DNA from: Lithospermum erythrorhizon
Taxonomy: Eukaryota; Streptophyta; Magnoliopsida; Boraginales; Boraginaceae
Reading direction: 5' to 3'
Assembly (NCBI GenBank): GCA_019722365.1
Contig: JADFUC010002358.1
Location: 682,001 to 746,000 of the forward strand
Length of the DNA stretch: 64,000 bases
Position 1 is the first letter of the stretch, and every line of letters starts with the position of its first letter. The position numbers and the translations under genes were made by a program. This document shows, piece by piece, positions 24,261-35,663 of the stretch. The notes under the pieces are model-generated. The model saw only the letters and a program-made list of their open reading frames with translations. It was not told where the DNA came from and made no database searches.

Positions 24261-26370
24261 GTATCTTCTTTGTATTATAGGTACATGTTAAAATTCTTAT
24301 ATAATTAAGGTATCGTAATAATTTAATGCCTCGTCCCGAATCACTTGGATTGATAGTTATTAAATTTAATAGAGTGGCCTTGAGGCGATAAGTGTTTGTA
24401 TATAGTGTTTTGAGGCCACAGTGGCATTGACTAATGTTGTTTTTTGCACTTAATCGATATAATTTGCACTTATTTTTAGATTTTTTATTGAGTTTGAGTG
24501 ATTATCGGTTAAAGTGAAGGTGAGGCTTTGGTTAATATGTGAGCGGGTCATTTAAGAGTTACATGGTCGTGATCCAATAATGAGGTCATCGATATTAGGT
24601 TATGGCTTAGCGCTAAAGAGGAGAAGTTGGAAGTAAAAGATATATAGAGGAATTTCAGGAAAATTAAAAATCCGACTTTGTTGTTGGAGCTTTTTAGCGC
24701 ACCGTTGGAAGGCTGGCGAAAGAAGTGAGAAGATTACGTGTGTGTGTCTTGTACGGCCGAGGTAGAGTTGATTACTTTTTAATTAGTTCGAATAATTTTA
24801 ATTCAAGATATTTTTTATTGATGGGATGAATGCCATTAAATTTCGTATATTTATTTATGTCTTTTATTATGAACTAATTTTATTATTAGTCGGGACCGTG
24901 ATGTAGTTAAGGATCGGATGATTTGGAGTTAATTTATTTCTAGTTTCATAATTAGATTGTATTTGCAGAAATTGGTATTTAATATCTTGATATCGATATT
25001 AAGTCATTAAGTAGTGATTAATTGCTAGAAATAGGGTTGTAAACTACGAATTAATAATCGGAAACGCATGTTTGATTACCATAGAGATAGGTAATCTTGA
25101 AGTGATAACGATTTAATAAGCATATGTTATTAAGAAGATCTCTATTTTAGTATCGTAGAGATATAGTTGTAGTTATTAGGAGGCTTTAATTGGTATTAGC
25201 GAGAAGTAATATCAATTGTATAAGAATCTTTTGTTTATGAACTAATAAGTAACTATTAGGTAAATTGAATCGTGATCCGATGAAATTAAGCCATAGACTA
25301 TGTTTCAAATATTAAGTAAGGTTCACTTTTGTTGTGCATTCGGTTAGTGATAAGTAAATTTAATTGCTTTAGTCAATTTAGTTAAAGTAGTCTAGATAAA
25401 GGAATTTTACTATTTGGTATTAGTTAATTAAGGATTAAGAAAAAAGAGCGCAGTATTTAGTATATTGGAATTTGTGAGGCGATCTTTGGATTGCTGATAC
25501 GTTATATTCTTGTGCTGACACGATTTCGACCGAACATACGTAAATTGGTGTTGTCGGGAACGAAAGCTGAAAGTCGCTTACATTCGTTTTTAAAAATACC
25601 AGCGTGTTTATTTGTGAGGCTCACAGTGGATATTTCGTCACTGAAATTATTCTGAAGTCGTCGCATTTAACGTTATGAAATTATTATGAAGACGAAGCTT
25701 GCGATAAAAGATGTATTATGATGAATAGTGCCGTCAGGTACTATATAAATCTTACTTTATCAAAGCCAAAGGGCAAAACTCTAGGTCGGACATATTTTTC
25801 CGAAGGAACGGAGTACGAATTAAATTAGGGGTTGGAAAGTCGTTGGCATCACATGCAACCCCATATGTTAGATGCATCATGCATATGCAATTATTCACTG
25901 TTACATGAATCCGATTCTTCTTTCTATAAAGCTTCAAACTCAAGATATACTCCAGCAAAGTTTCCACAAAAGCCAGCGTTAGTCCTAGGGGTGGTAAGAG
26001 CACATTCGTACCCCTGATAATTTCATAAACATATTAATTATATACTTTATTCATTAAAATTGAAGTAATTTATTTATCTCCTTCGAAATGTATGTTTTTT
26101 GCAAATCCTAGAAGTCTCTTACAAGTGGTTCACCAATAATTCCATCCATAATTTATTATTTCTGTGACATTTAAAATGTAACTTGAAATTAAGCCTACTG
26201 CCTACGTGTTGTTGTGTATCCATATGAGAAAATTGTTTGCCGACGTCTATTCGATCACTTGTGATGAATGAAAACCAGCTAATCTACATTGGACAAGTGG
26301 TCCAGTGTATAGTTAAACATAACAAACAGAAAACAGAATATTAAAAATCTAATAATTATTGAAAATATCA
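24261..26370. other. Unclassified decayed repeat DNA
   Basis: No gene is visible. 24600-25750 is CpG-containing and looks like an eroded LTR or leader sequence, but I could not match it to a family. 25750-26020 has an open frame on each strand with no recognisable domain. Confidence 0.35.
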
Positions 26371-26523
26371 TATAGAGTAACACGTATTTACTTTGCTGCC
26401 TATATATTCGGAACCACCTGATTACGGTTCTTCTCATAGAGTTATCTTGTTATTAAGCCTTCTTAATCTCCTCTAATCTTCCAAACTTTACCTATTATCT
26501 GATAATAAACTCTCAAAAGAAAA

Positions 26524-26774
26524 ATGGGTACAGCAACTTGTATAGACATCATTCTTGCTATAATCTTACCTCCTCTGGGTGTCTTCCTCAAGTTTGGCTG
26601 CAAGGTTAGTAGAGATATACATAGCTCCTCATTTTGTTAATTAATTTAAAGAAAAGTGGAATTATATATATATGTATGTTGAAACTGTAGGTTGAGTTCT
26701 GGATTTGTGTTTTGCTAACACTCTTTGGTTGGATCCCTGGAATCATCTATGCTATTTGGGTCCTCACCAAGTGA
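26524..26774 (+). CDS. RCI2: RCI2/PMP3-family membrane peptide, 54 aa, copy 2
   Basis: Second member of the RCI2 pair, with exons 26524-26604 and 26691-26774 and an 86 bp intron at the same site as in copy 1. It starts MGTATCIDIILAIILPPLGV and ends IIYAIWVLTK. Differences from copy 1 are conservative (V/I, Q/K, M/I, Y/F, M/I, V/I, I/V), as expected of a functional duplicate under constraint. Promoter-proximal DNA and the downstream flank are also shared with copy 1, so this was a DNA-level segmental duplication, not retroposition. Function is as for the family: a two-helix membrane peptide in stress and ion homeostasis. Confidence 0.93.
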
Positions 26775-29436
26775 TCATAATTTCATTCTGTAAAATCCAC
26801 TTTTATGGTAAGACTTCATCATTCTCATATTTACTTAAAGGAAATATGTAGAATTTAAATTAATTGCATATAGTTTCTATATGAACATGGGATGGTGTTA
26901 TTTATTAGAAGAGTTCCCTCTTTAATGGATATTAATCTTGGGGAAAGTCATCTTTCTCATTTTGGTCTTCTGTTTCATAAGTCTGATTTACAAAATTGCC
27001 TGTTGTACACTCAGTATATGAATTATAATCGATCAAAACAAGAGATATGAAGAACACATGATCATTTCAGTTGCTATTGTCGAAGGGAAAATAAAAATAA
27101 CTTTAACTTAAAGCATGATACTAAAACATAATCTATTTAGCTTGCGAATCAGTAGTATGTCTAGATTCCAAATTAGTATTGCAGTAACACATATGCATGA
27201 AGTAAATAGGACACACATACATAAGCTTCACCAATTATAAATCTTTTGATTCAAATCTTTCAATTTTTTCATGTCAAACCCCACAGACATTAGTGGATGA
27301 ATAAAGAATATAATTAAATATATTCTTAACTTATAGTAACATGGATCATGGTGTTACTATTCCACCTTGCGTTAGGTAAAGATTCGTTTCTAAACAGGAT
27401 AACTATTGAAATTCATTGAAGAATTATTTGATAAGACAAGTATTTATTGATATATTCTTCCTGCCTTTTTCTTTAACAGGTGGAAGTGTGTAAAATAAGC
27501 TTCTCCATCTTTTGATACCCACAGACGATGGGTTCATGCTGTATAATTGAAGTGTCAATTGGTGTTTCTTGATTCGTTTATGTAATGTCATAATTCCCAA
27601 TTCTTCCATCCTTTGTTTCCTTTTACACTTTAGTGATAGGAATTTTAAAGTGGACTGTTTTGCTATTCTGGTTTGATTTATCGTTAGAAATGTTTTTGTA
27701 TTTGTGTGAATTGCTATGTTGTACTTATATATCAACTTCCCTTATTCATCAACATAGGTTCATATTGACTTGATAATCTACCTCTTTGTATTCTTTTTAA
27801 GTCACTTTACTCGTTTTCTTATGTTATATATAGGTGGTGTGCTATATATCAAAACTATTCTATGATGTACACAAACATGTAGAATGAATCAAAGCAAGGA
27901 ACATGATAATAGAGAACATAACAAAGATAGAATATCACATATGTTATTCATGATTTATCCAATTATATTTTTCAGGCAAAACATATTTGATATTGTAAAA
28001 ACAATTCAACTTATTTCAAGTGAAGAAACTAAAAAATGGTTGAATGACATTTTTATCATAACTATAAAAAATAATAAATATTAGTCATACTATATTATCC
28101 GACCTCTCTTATTCGACAGATAAGAATTTTTTTTTTTAAGGCATTATATAAACAAAAGGAGTAACAAATAAGGAGCAATAGTTTCTTTAGTCGATTAAGT
28201 AGTTTATGAGACTCCATCCTAGATAAATCTAGGACAGTCAACAGAAAAGATGAAGTCAGAAAGCATAAGCCACTGAGAAATAAACATTTCCAATCGTGTC
28301 TCTTCTTGTCCCTAATTTATTGGCCCAAAAAAGGATTGTTTCCGTGATTCTCCAAACACTTCCAATTATGTGTGGCCGACCATGATGATAATAAAAAAGA
28401 ATATGAATATTTTGATTGAAATTAACGTATGGGGTCTGGGGAACGGAACTATGGGATAGAATTGGATAAGTCTTGGAGGCATGGAAGTGTATATTGATAT
28501 GAATATTTTGATTGAAGTACAAAATTATATAAATAAATTATCATTACAAAATCGAATTCACTATTTTATTTGGAAAAGGCACCTCAGGTTAAATTAAAAT
28601 GGAGTATCAGATATGACATAAAAGAGTAAAAAGATAACTACCACTTTCAATTCATTAATTTGACTTTGAGCAACTATGTGTCATGCAATTGGATTTGCTA
28701 AATCAAAGGAGACAACGTGGCTACATATTAGTTCTAGTAGAGTTATTAAAGGAGCTAATTAGCTAAACATGATAGAGAGTATTAGATAGTTGACTCTTTT
28801 GGAGATACTTAGAGGATTTTCACGACAATAGCTCCACATGGACCACAGCTCACTGAGGTAAATTACAATTTCTTGAATCTTTGAACGCAAAAACCAATGA
28901 AAAATTGAAGGCAGCAAGCAATTCCTAAAAGAAAGTAACTTTGAGAAAAGAAAAAGGGAGTGAAATAATATGGGCATCTATGCTGTCCTACAAGTCTACA
29001 ACCCAAACTAAATTTGTATACAACTGCAAAAGTGCTTCAAAGAATAAGTTCTGTAATAAACATGTCGATCTATCTTGCGCAAATGTAACAGTAAACTACA
29101 ACATTAACATACTCCAAATGCGCTCTGCTTATCCGTTTAGAAGAAAAATGGGGTGGGACAAAAGTGAACCAATGCTTTACCACTATGAAACAAGGAGACT
29201 GTTTCCGAATTTACCCAGTGAAGTGTAACAGATTGCAAAAAGATTTTAGCAATGTTTTCAATAACATATCTCAATCTTGAACAAGTGGGTAGTGGAGAAT
29301 AATGTATCAAATTAAAAGAGCAAAGAAAAGGTGACTAACATTATGTTTTCCTTTAGCATTTGGTAAGGAGGATAATGTATCAAGGGACCATATGATGCTT
29401 TCAATAATACCTACTTGATAATTCCATGCGCTTGTT
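26775..29436. other. Intergenic DNA between RCI2 copy 2 and APC11
   Basis: 26880-27045 is the duplicated 3' flank. The rest is AT-rich with no supported gene. A short motif, ATGAATATTTTGATTGAA, occurs twice (about 28403 and 28500). The last few hundred bases next to 29437 should hold the APC11 3' UTR. Confidence 0.4.
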
Positions 29437-30932
29437 TCATCCTTTGAATTGCCATTCTCGACGGCACATAGGACATTGTGCCTGTTGAGTCTGAGAATTC
29501 ACCCATTTCAAGATGCAATGAAGATGAAATGCATGGTTACAGGCACCCCATACTGCGGAAGTGAAATGTATCAACATAAAAATTTATTCGACCTAAAAGT
29601 AATCCCAGATATAAGAATGACATATTGATCCAGTTATAGACAAGAGAACAATGACCATCATAACACAAAAGCATAAAAAAGAGGAGAGAAAGAGAAGCAT
29701 CAACAATTACCAAACCCAAATATTACTCCATAACTCTCAAAAAATTAAAGAACTTGTATGAGCAGAACCAAACTAGCAATTCAGAAGAAGCGATTAAGGC
29801 TGAAAATCAAAAGGCCAAAAGTCCATCTTCATGAAAATAAATGTAAAAAAAATTCAAGGGATACATAATTCGAGGGCAGAGTGGAAAACACTTGGTTCAG
29901 TCTGGTTGGTCTAGACATGATTTATAAAATCAACGAATAACTTTGGTAATAAGCATAACAATGAGAGAGGAAAATCTTGAAACAAAGCACATGTATGAAA
30001 TCTTATAATGGTTAGGACTTAGGACTGCTATAGACATGCTTGACCACCCAAACAGAAGTGATGGCAAAATAATAAAAGGGACCATCCACTGAATAAAAAT
30101 ATCTAAGCACTTACTCAATGGACAATCATCTCCAGGAAGTTTACAGTCAGGACAACAACCATCAAACGCCATCCGACAGATTCCACATGTTTCATCTTGT
30201 GCATCCCAAGTCCATGAAGCAACGGCATGCCATCTATAGATGAGATGAGTATTTAGTGCTCTGGTATTAATAGCATAACTTCTAAGTGAAAATGTTAAAG
30301 AACTTACTCTGTTTGTTAGCACCAGTAGGTGTGAAACAACAGGCTCGAGTTAAAGAAACACTGATTTCAGGAGAAGAAACTCTAGAAACGGCATTAGTTT
30401 TCTCACTTCAAAGTTAACGTGGCTAATAAACTTGTGCTCGTAAGTACATCGAAACGATTCTTTAGTTAGCAGTGGAAAAAAAAGTTCCACTTCTTTTTAT
30501 CTACATTAGTGACCGATACAGGATAGATCAATCTCTCAACAATAATCACGTTAAGTGCATACTAACTACATATAAACATGAACTTCAAATTCAGTCTTGT
30601 TCTAATTTTCCGTTTATAATAGCTTTAAGCGGGAGCAACAGCGCACTTGAACTCAAAATTCTACTTCTTTCCAGAAAACAGCAAAACGGACTAAGTACGG
30701 ACTCTCCATAAGAGGAGAAACCTGGAATATAACTCTGCAAGTACAGAATCTAAAAATGCAGACTGCCTTATGATCTCTGTAGTGATCTACATACATTCGA
30801 AGGAAGCTAACACTGTCTTCCAAAATTAATATTTGCAAGATTGTAATAAAAACAGGATTATCCTAGACTTGCTCATCTTCAAATTTAATAATGTTACTGA
30901 GAACAAAGGATACGTAAGATCTTGACCTTCAT
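29437..30932 (-). CDS. APC11: Anaphase-promoting complex subunit 11 (RING-H2)
   Basis: APC11 is the catalytic RING subunit of the APC/C E3 ligase, which marks cyclins and securin for destruction. Coding exons on the minus strand: 30932-30914 (MKVKIL plus one base), core 30233-30115 ([19 protein letters not shown] through PGDDCPL) and 29552-29437 ([20 protein letters not shown] to REWQFKG). All zinc ligands are visible: CGIC, CCPDC, DDC, C-x-H and H-x-x-C, and CPMC. The last junction is canonical. The first is not: exon 1 ends in the U12-type donor GTATCCTTT, but joining it to the AG before TGG at 30232 breaks the frame by one base. The family sequence, MKVKILRWH, needs CGA for Arg. A U12-like branch site, TTCTTTAAC (30302-30294), sits before an AC at 30286; using it keeps the frame but adds 17 residues. 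Confidence 0.88.
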
Positions 30933-31854
30933 TATCTTGTGCCCCTACAAATGCTTGAATATGGAAAGGTTCAATACCATTGTGAGAATAATATTTAACC
31001 AAAAAATATTAATATAATTTGAGTACCACTCGTTCTCAGTACTGGTTTATACGGAGTATTTGAAAACATTCATATGATTGTAATCACAAAAAAAGAAAGA
31101 CGAAAAAGTGAACAATTGAAATAAGGCTATAGCTCCGATGCTTTTAGAGCAAATTCAACATACTGATCTACAAATGAAAACAAATAAGCACAAGAAAAGA
31201 GCATATAGTTCCACCACAGATGCCATGCTAAACATCTCCGAATAAATGGTTGAATTATGCATCAACTCAATTTATCTTCAGTATTGTCAATTGAACTTCC
31301 AAAACTCTGTTTGTCTGCAATGATTAGACAAGCTAGCACAGCAGATTCTGTGAGAAGGCAAGAATTAATCCAACACATTTTCATCGAAATGTATGATAGA
31401 GATAAGGCCGGGAAGAAAGCGCATTGTATGTTAAGAATCCACGTTATTCCCGTAAAACCAATTGATCGGCCTTATTAATACACAGAGAAGATCTTAATTT
31501 ATCGACGAGGTCAGTGCCCTCAAACACATGTAATTCGGTCCACTTGGAACATATTTACGAGATTAATGAATCAATATTGGACAACTGCTCTGTACTCAAA
31601 CTTCCATATTGGAAATCATCATCAGATGCATTTCATCGAACACTTCAAGCGTATTATCTATTTTCCTAATAATCCTACCTTGGGCTTATTAATATGAGAT
31701 CAGATCTATACAATTCTTAAATAATGGACTTATGACTCTTCCATTTTTCTCGAAATTTAAAGCATATCAATTATAATAATCAAATCAATTAAATCAAAAC
31801 AAAGTTTCAGTAGAAAAGAACAAATTAGTATAGCTAATTTGAATTAGTATTACC
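30933..31854 (-). other. APC11 leader with 5' UTR intron
   Basis: On the minus strand a clean acceptor (GCATTTGTAG) precedes GGGCACAAGATA and the ATG, making the start-codon exon only 31 bp (30944-30914). A donor, TTTCAG/GTAATA, lies at 31854/31853. Together they give a leader intron of about 0.9 kb. Inferred from splice signals. Confidence 0.5.
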
Positions 31855-31912
31855 TGAAATTGGCGCTAAGTTTTGATATACTTCAATTTTAAAAGTGAAA
31901 AATAAATATGCG

Positions 31913-31921
31913 CTATTTATA
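31913..31921 (-). promoter_or_regulatory. TATA box of APC11
   Basis: TATAAATAG on the minus strand (within CTATATAAATAGCGC) lies about 60 bp upstream of the leader donor at 31854. A start near 31885 would give a first exon of roughly 30 bp. Confidence 0.45.
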
Positions 31922-31929
31922 TAGATATA

Positions 31930-34218
31930 GGATCCATCCATTTTTGTATGAGCTGATAGTCTTGGCCCGTGGGCCTTAGTTCACATGCATGTTCAGATTT
32001 GAGAAAATTGAAAAAATAGGACTACTTTCATCATTTTTTTAATTTCTAGCATTCATTTAATTTCTTTTTCCTAAATAGCATATTTTTTTATAAAAACATC
32101 TTATCGGCAACTTTCTTGGGTTTCGTTTCTTTCTTCAGCATTATGCATATTTCATGGCCAATAAACACCGCCACCAACAATCCTGATACGCGAGGCGTCA
32201 TCCTGCACTTAGCCCTTTACATTTCTCCCTCTTTTCGTTTTAAGTTTTTTAATAAAAATATTGTGTTCTAAGCCGTTCTTGAGGTGGATTTCTTGGTCGG
32301 AAATTTAGTATATGTTATTTATATGGGTAAGGCAATCGATGGTTCTCTAGAAATTATTTCGATTTTAGTAATTCTTAGCAAAAAATATGTTTCATGGTTT
32401 ATTAGATTTGTTTGTTGTTTAGGTTATTTGATGATATTGTTCATATTTTATCAATTATTTATTAATTTCTCATAGTTTGATTGGAGTTTCATACAGTATC
32501 TTCAGCCGCCTTGCCACTGTTGAATCAGAAAGATTCACTTAAATAATGATAAAAAGAGACCAAAAGTAAGAAGTAAACACAACTAGCTGCCATTAAGTTG
32601 ATATCTTGACTGTGAATGCACTATTATATATTCTCTCTTCATCTGAAAACATTGTGAAATTTGATTCCGTAAAAAAATTACTCCTTAATTAACAAGTTTA
32701 ACTTTAATTAGAAAAAATATTATAAGATTCATAGAAAATTATATTAAAATACTATATTCTAATATATTTACCAAATATTATGTTTCATATAATAATATTT
32801 TAGTTTAATTTTTAAAAATAAACTATAAAAAATCAAAACCTGACAAAAAAAATTGATGAATGGATAATAACTAATAAATTAGTAAGTGGAAAATACTCCA
32901 TCCATATTCAAGTGACCAAATCTTTCGTTTTATCGTGAAGTCACACTTGCACATAATGCGCTGATGTCTTCATTGTCACTACGAGGTTGGCCTAATTGAT
33001 AAATATATAAGTTGGAGAATAATATATTTTCATAAAAAAAAAAATATATTTGAGATTATTATCATACAAGTAGTATACTAGTCTACTAGAAGACTGAAAT
33101 TTCAAGACCAGCTTATTGCTCCAACTAGATTTGCAGCCAATCATTGGCACCATCAACCTCAGTCTCATCACCTTCCAAATTAAAATGTGTAAAGTGTATC
33201 AACCTTCTCATCACATTCCAAAATGTGTATCGCAAAGGTGTATATTATGTCGTAGATATGCTCGCAGAAGTTTTAGCATACATATATCCACTAAATTGTG
33301 TACCACTAATAAAAGCACTACTTGAAAAACATTGTTTTAATTAATTTTTTACCAACTATCACGAGGGGATCGGAGTATTATTTTTGTAATTTCAACACAA
33401 ATTATCAAAAAGTTATCGACACTAATAACAAAAAATAACACAGATTTATATTTCTAGAAAAAATATCCACAAATACAAGAAGATACATGTGATATAATAC
33501 ATGGATAGGTTAGTGACATTTAGAGGTATTATTTGATTATTTTTAAAATTTATATTTAGTTTCTACCAAAAAATATACTTAATTATGTTGTTTTTTGTTT
33601 AAAAATTCCCGTCCTCATCAGGCAATAATCAACGCCAACAAAGCATTTAATCAACCAAGCTAGGCGCCATAGAAATATTAATTTTCGTAATTTTTTTTAT
33701 CGAGGTATACATATTTAAATGAATGGGTTTGGTTCTTGCTTCCAAAATTTTACTCCGAAAGTCAATGGGCTTTGATTTACGTTAAGGTGATGTCGAATTG
33801 ATTGAAGACCAGGCCAAAGTGCTATTGTTATTCAATCCTGATGTCGAAACCATTTCTCAACGTCCATTTCGGACATCATTTTATTTTTGAGATATGGTAT
33901 GAGTGTCACGACATAATTATAAACAACTATATTTTTTCGCTGGATGGAGTTTGATTCTATCGACTGGCATTTGTCAACTTAACAATTTAAAATCATCGTT
34001 ATTTGAAAGAAAAGAAATCCTTAATTAATCAATGCAACTTCGTTCCTTGCTTCCTAGCCATCTCCCGAACATTATAAATAAGAGCTAAAGTTCTGCATGC
34101 AGCATGCATAAACATAAGAGTAATTATTTTCTGACTTGTATCTAAAGAACCCTGTCTTATTATTAATTACTCCTCAGTACTTCGTTTTAGTTTCCTGCTT
34201 ACTAATTCTATATTTCTC
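31930..34218. other. AT-rich intergenic DNA
   Basis: No gene, RNA or defined mobile element is visible. The short plus-strand open frames near 32284 and 33116 have no start context, domain or codon bias that I trust. Confidence 0.4.
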
Positions 34219-35663
34219 ATGGCTTCCTTTGGTAACATAGTAATACCTTTGATTGGCATGTTCATCATATTGTCCTTGACTTTCTTCAACAAAGTTTCAG
34301 CTGGAGATCCAGACATGCTTCAAGATGTTTGTGTCGCTGATATGAAATCTGGTAAATAAATCTTCTTATTCTTTAAAACCGAGTCTAATATATGAGTAAG
34401 TTTGCGCAAAGGTATATATTTCTGATGAATTATATTTTATATATCGAGCTTTCATTTTGATGAGTTATTTTCATTTTAAGACCTAAAACAATTCAAACGC
34501 TGAGCCCTATTAGTGCATTCATACTTTAATGACATCGATCATTAAGTGGAAAGTTAACGTCAATATGCGTGAATGCGACTAATTTGAACACTGTCTTGTT
34601 TAAACTGGTAAGGGAATTAGATATTACATATCCCTAATTATTCATATCTTTGTAATAAAGAAGTTGTTTACGATTGAGCCAAACTTGAATTATATATATA
34701 TAAACACTACTTACTATCTATTACTACTTATTTTACAATAGATTATAATAAGAAGAATAGTCGGTACCCATTAGCCACTAGTGTATTGAATCATAATTTT
34801 CTAAGTAATACACATAGTAGAAAGAATCTGAAATCTTCATTTAGGAAAACTAATTAACATACATATAGTTACTATGTGCCAAAAATCATGTCGTTTAGAA
34901 AAAAATTATTTTTTACAATAGTTAATTATTTTACATTTCAAATCTAATGAGAGAACTACGTTTATGATATGCGGCTTTTTATAGTCCCAATGTAGCTTTT
35001 TCGATATTCAGTAATAAAAGCGAGCTTCCCAACGATCGTATATTTATTTTGAAACGGAGGGGGTATATTTAACTAAAATTGAAAGTTTTTCCATTATGTA
35101 TCTGCACTGAAGCGACACGTGAACAGGGATCGCCCCAGCGAATGGGTTTGTTTGCAAGGCCAACATTTCACCAAATGATTTCTTCTCCGCCATCCTGGCA
35201 ACGCCTGGAGTAATCGACAAAAAAATAGGATCAATAGTGACTGCTGCAAATGTGATGACCGCAATTCCAGGCCTCAACACCTTAGGCATCTCCATGGCAC
35301 GTATCGATTACGCCCCTGGAGGCGAAAACCCCCCACACACCCACCCACGCGCCACGAAATACTTATCATTCCATAGAAGGTGCACTTGACGTTGGATTTG
35401 TGACCACAAATAATGTCCTAATTGCAAAAAACATCAAGAAAGGTGAAGTGTTTGTGTTCCCTAGGGGATTAATCCACTTCCAGGTGAACAATGGATATGA
35501 TCCAGCGGTTGCTATAGCTGCCTTGAACAGCCAGTTGCCTGGTACTCAGAGGATAGACTCTGCTTTATATGCAATCCCTGATTATAGTGATGTCACCAAG
35601 GCAGCATTCAAGACTGAGAACAAAGAAGTTAATAAGAAGATGAAGTCAAGAATTGCACCTTAA
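34219..35663 (+). pseudogene. Germin-like protein gene, probably broken
   Basis: Germin-like proteins are secreted cupins that bind manganese in the cell wall. Exon 1 (34219-34351) gives a signal peptide, then AGDPDMLQDVCVAD, a standard germin start. Exon 2 would start at 35139 and reads NGFVCKANISPNDFFSAIL, later NTLGISMARIDYAPGGENPP and HTHPRAT; it is a few residues short at its beginning (the usual KV before NG is missing). Two faults follow. The metal-binding Glu of germin box 1 (HTHPRATE) is Lys. Between 35357 and 35375 there is one extra base, after which the frame hits TGA. The germin frame resumes at EGALDVGFVTT and runs on with box 2 (GEVFVFPRGLIHFQVNNG) to MKSRIAP and TAA. The remaining sequence is well kept, so the break is recent, or a sequencing error. 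Confidence 0.8.

Noticed and set aside
28941..29228. 95-codon plus-strand frame next to APC11
   Set aside because: No domain, unconvincing composition, and it overlaps the expected APC11 3' UTR.
29930..30322. 130-codon frame around the APC11 core exon
   Set aside because: Only 30233-30115 matches the family; the rest is intron readthrough, apart from the possible extension to 30285.
35044..35295. Minus-strand frame of 83 codons
   Set aside because: It is antisense to the germin-like exon 2, whose protein match is clear.
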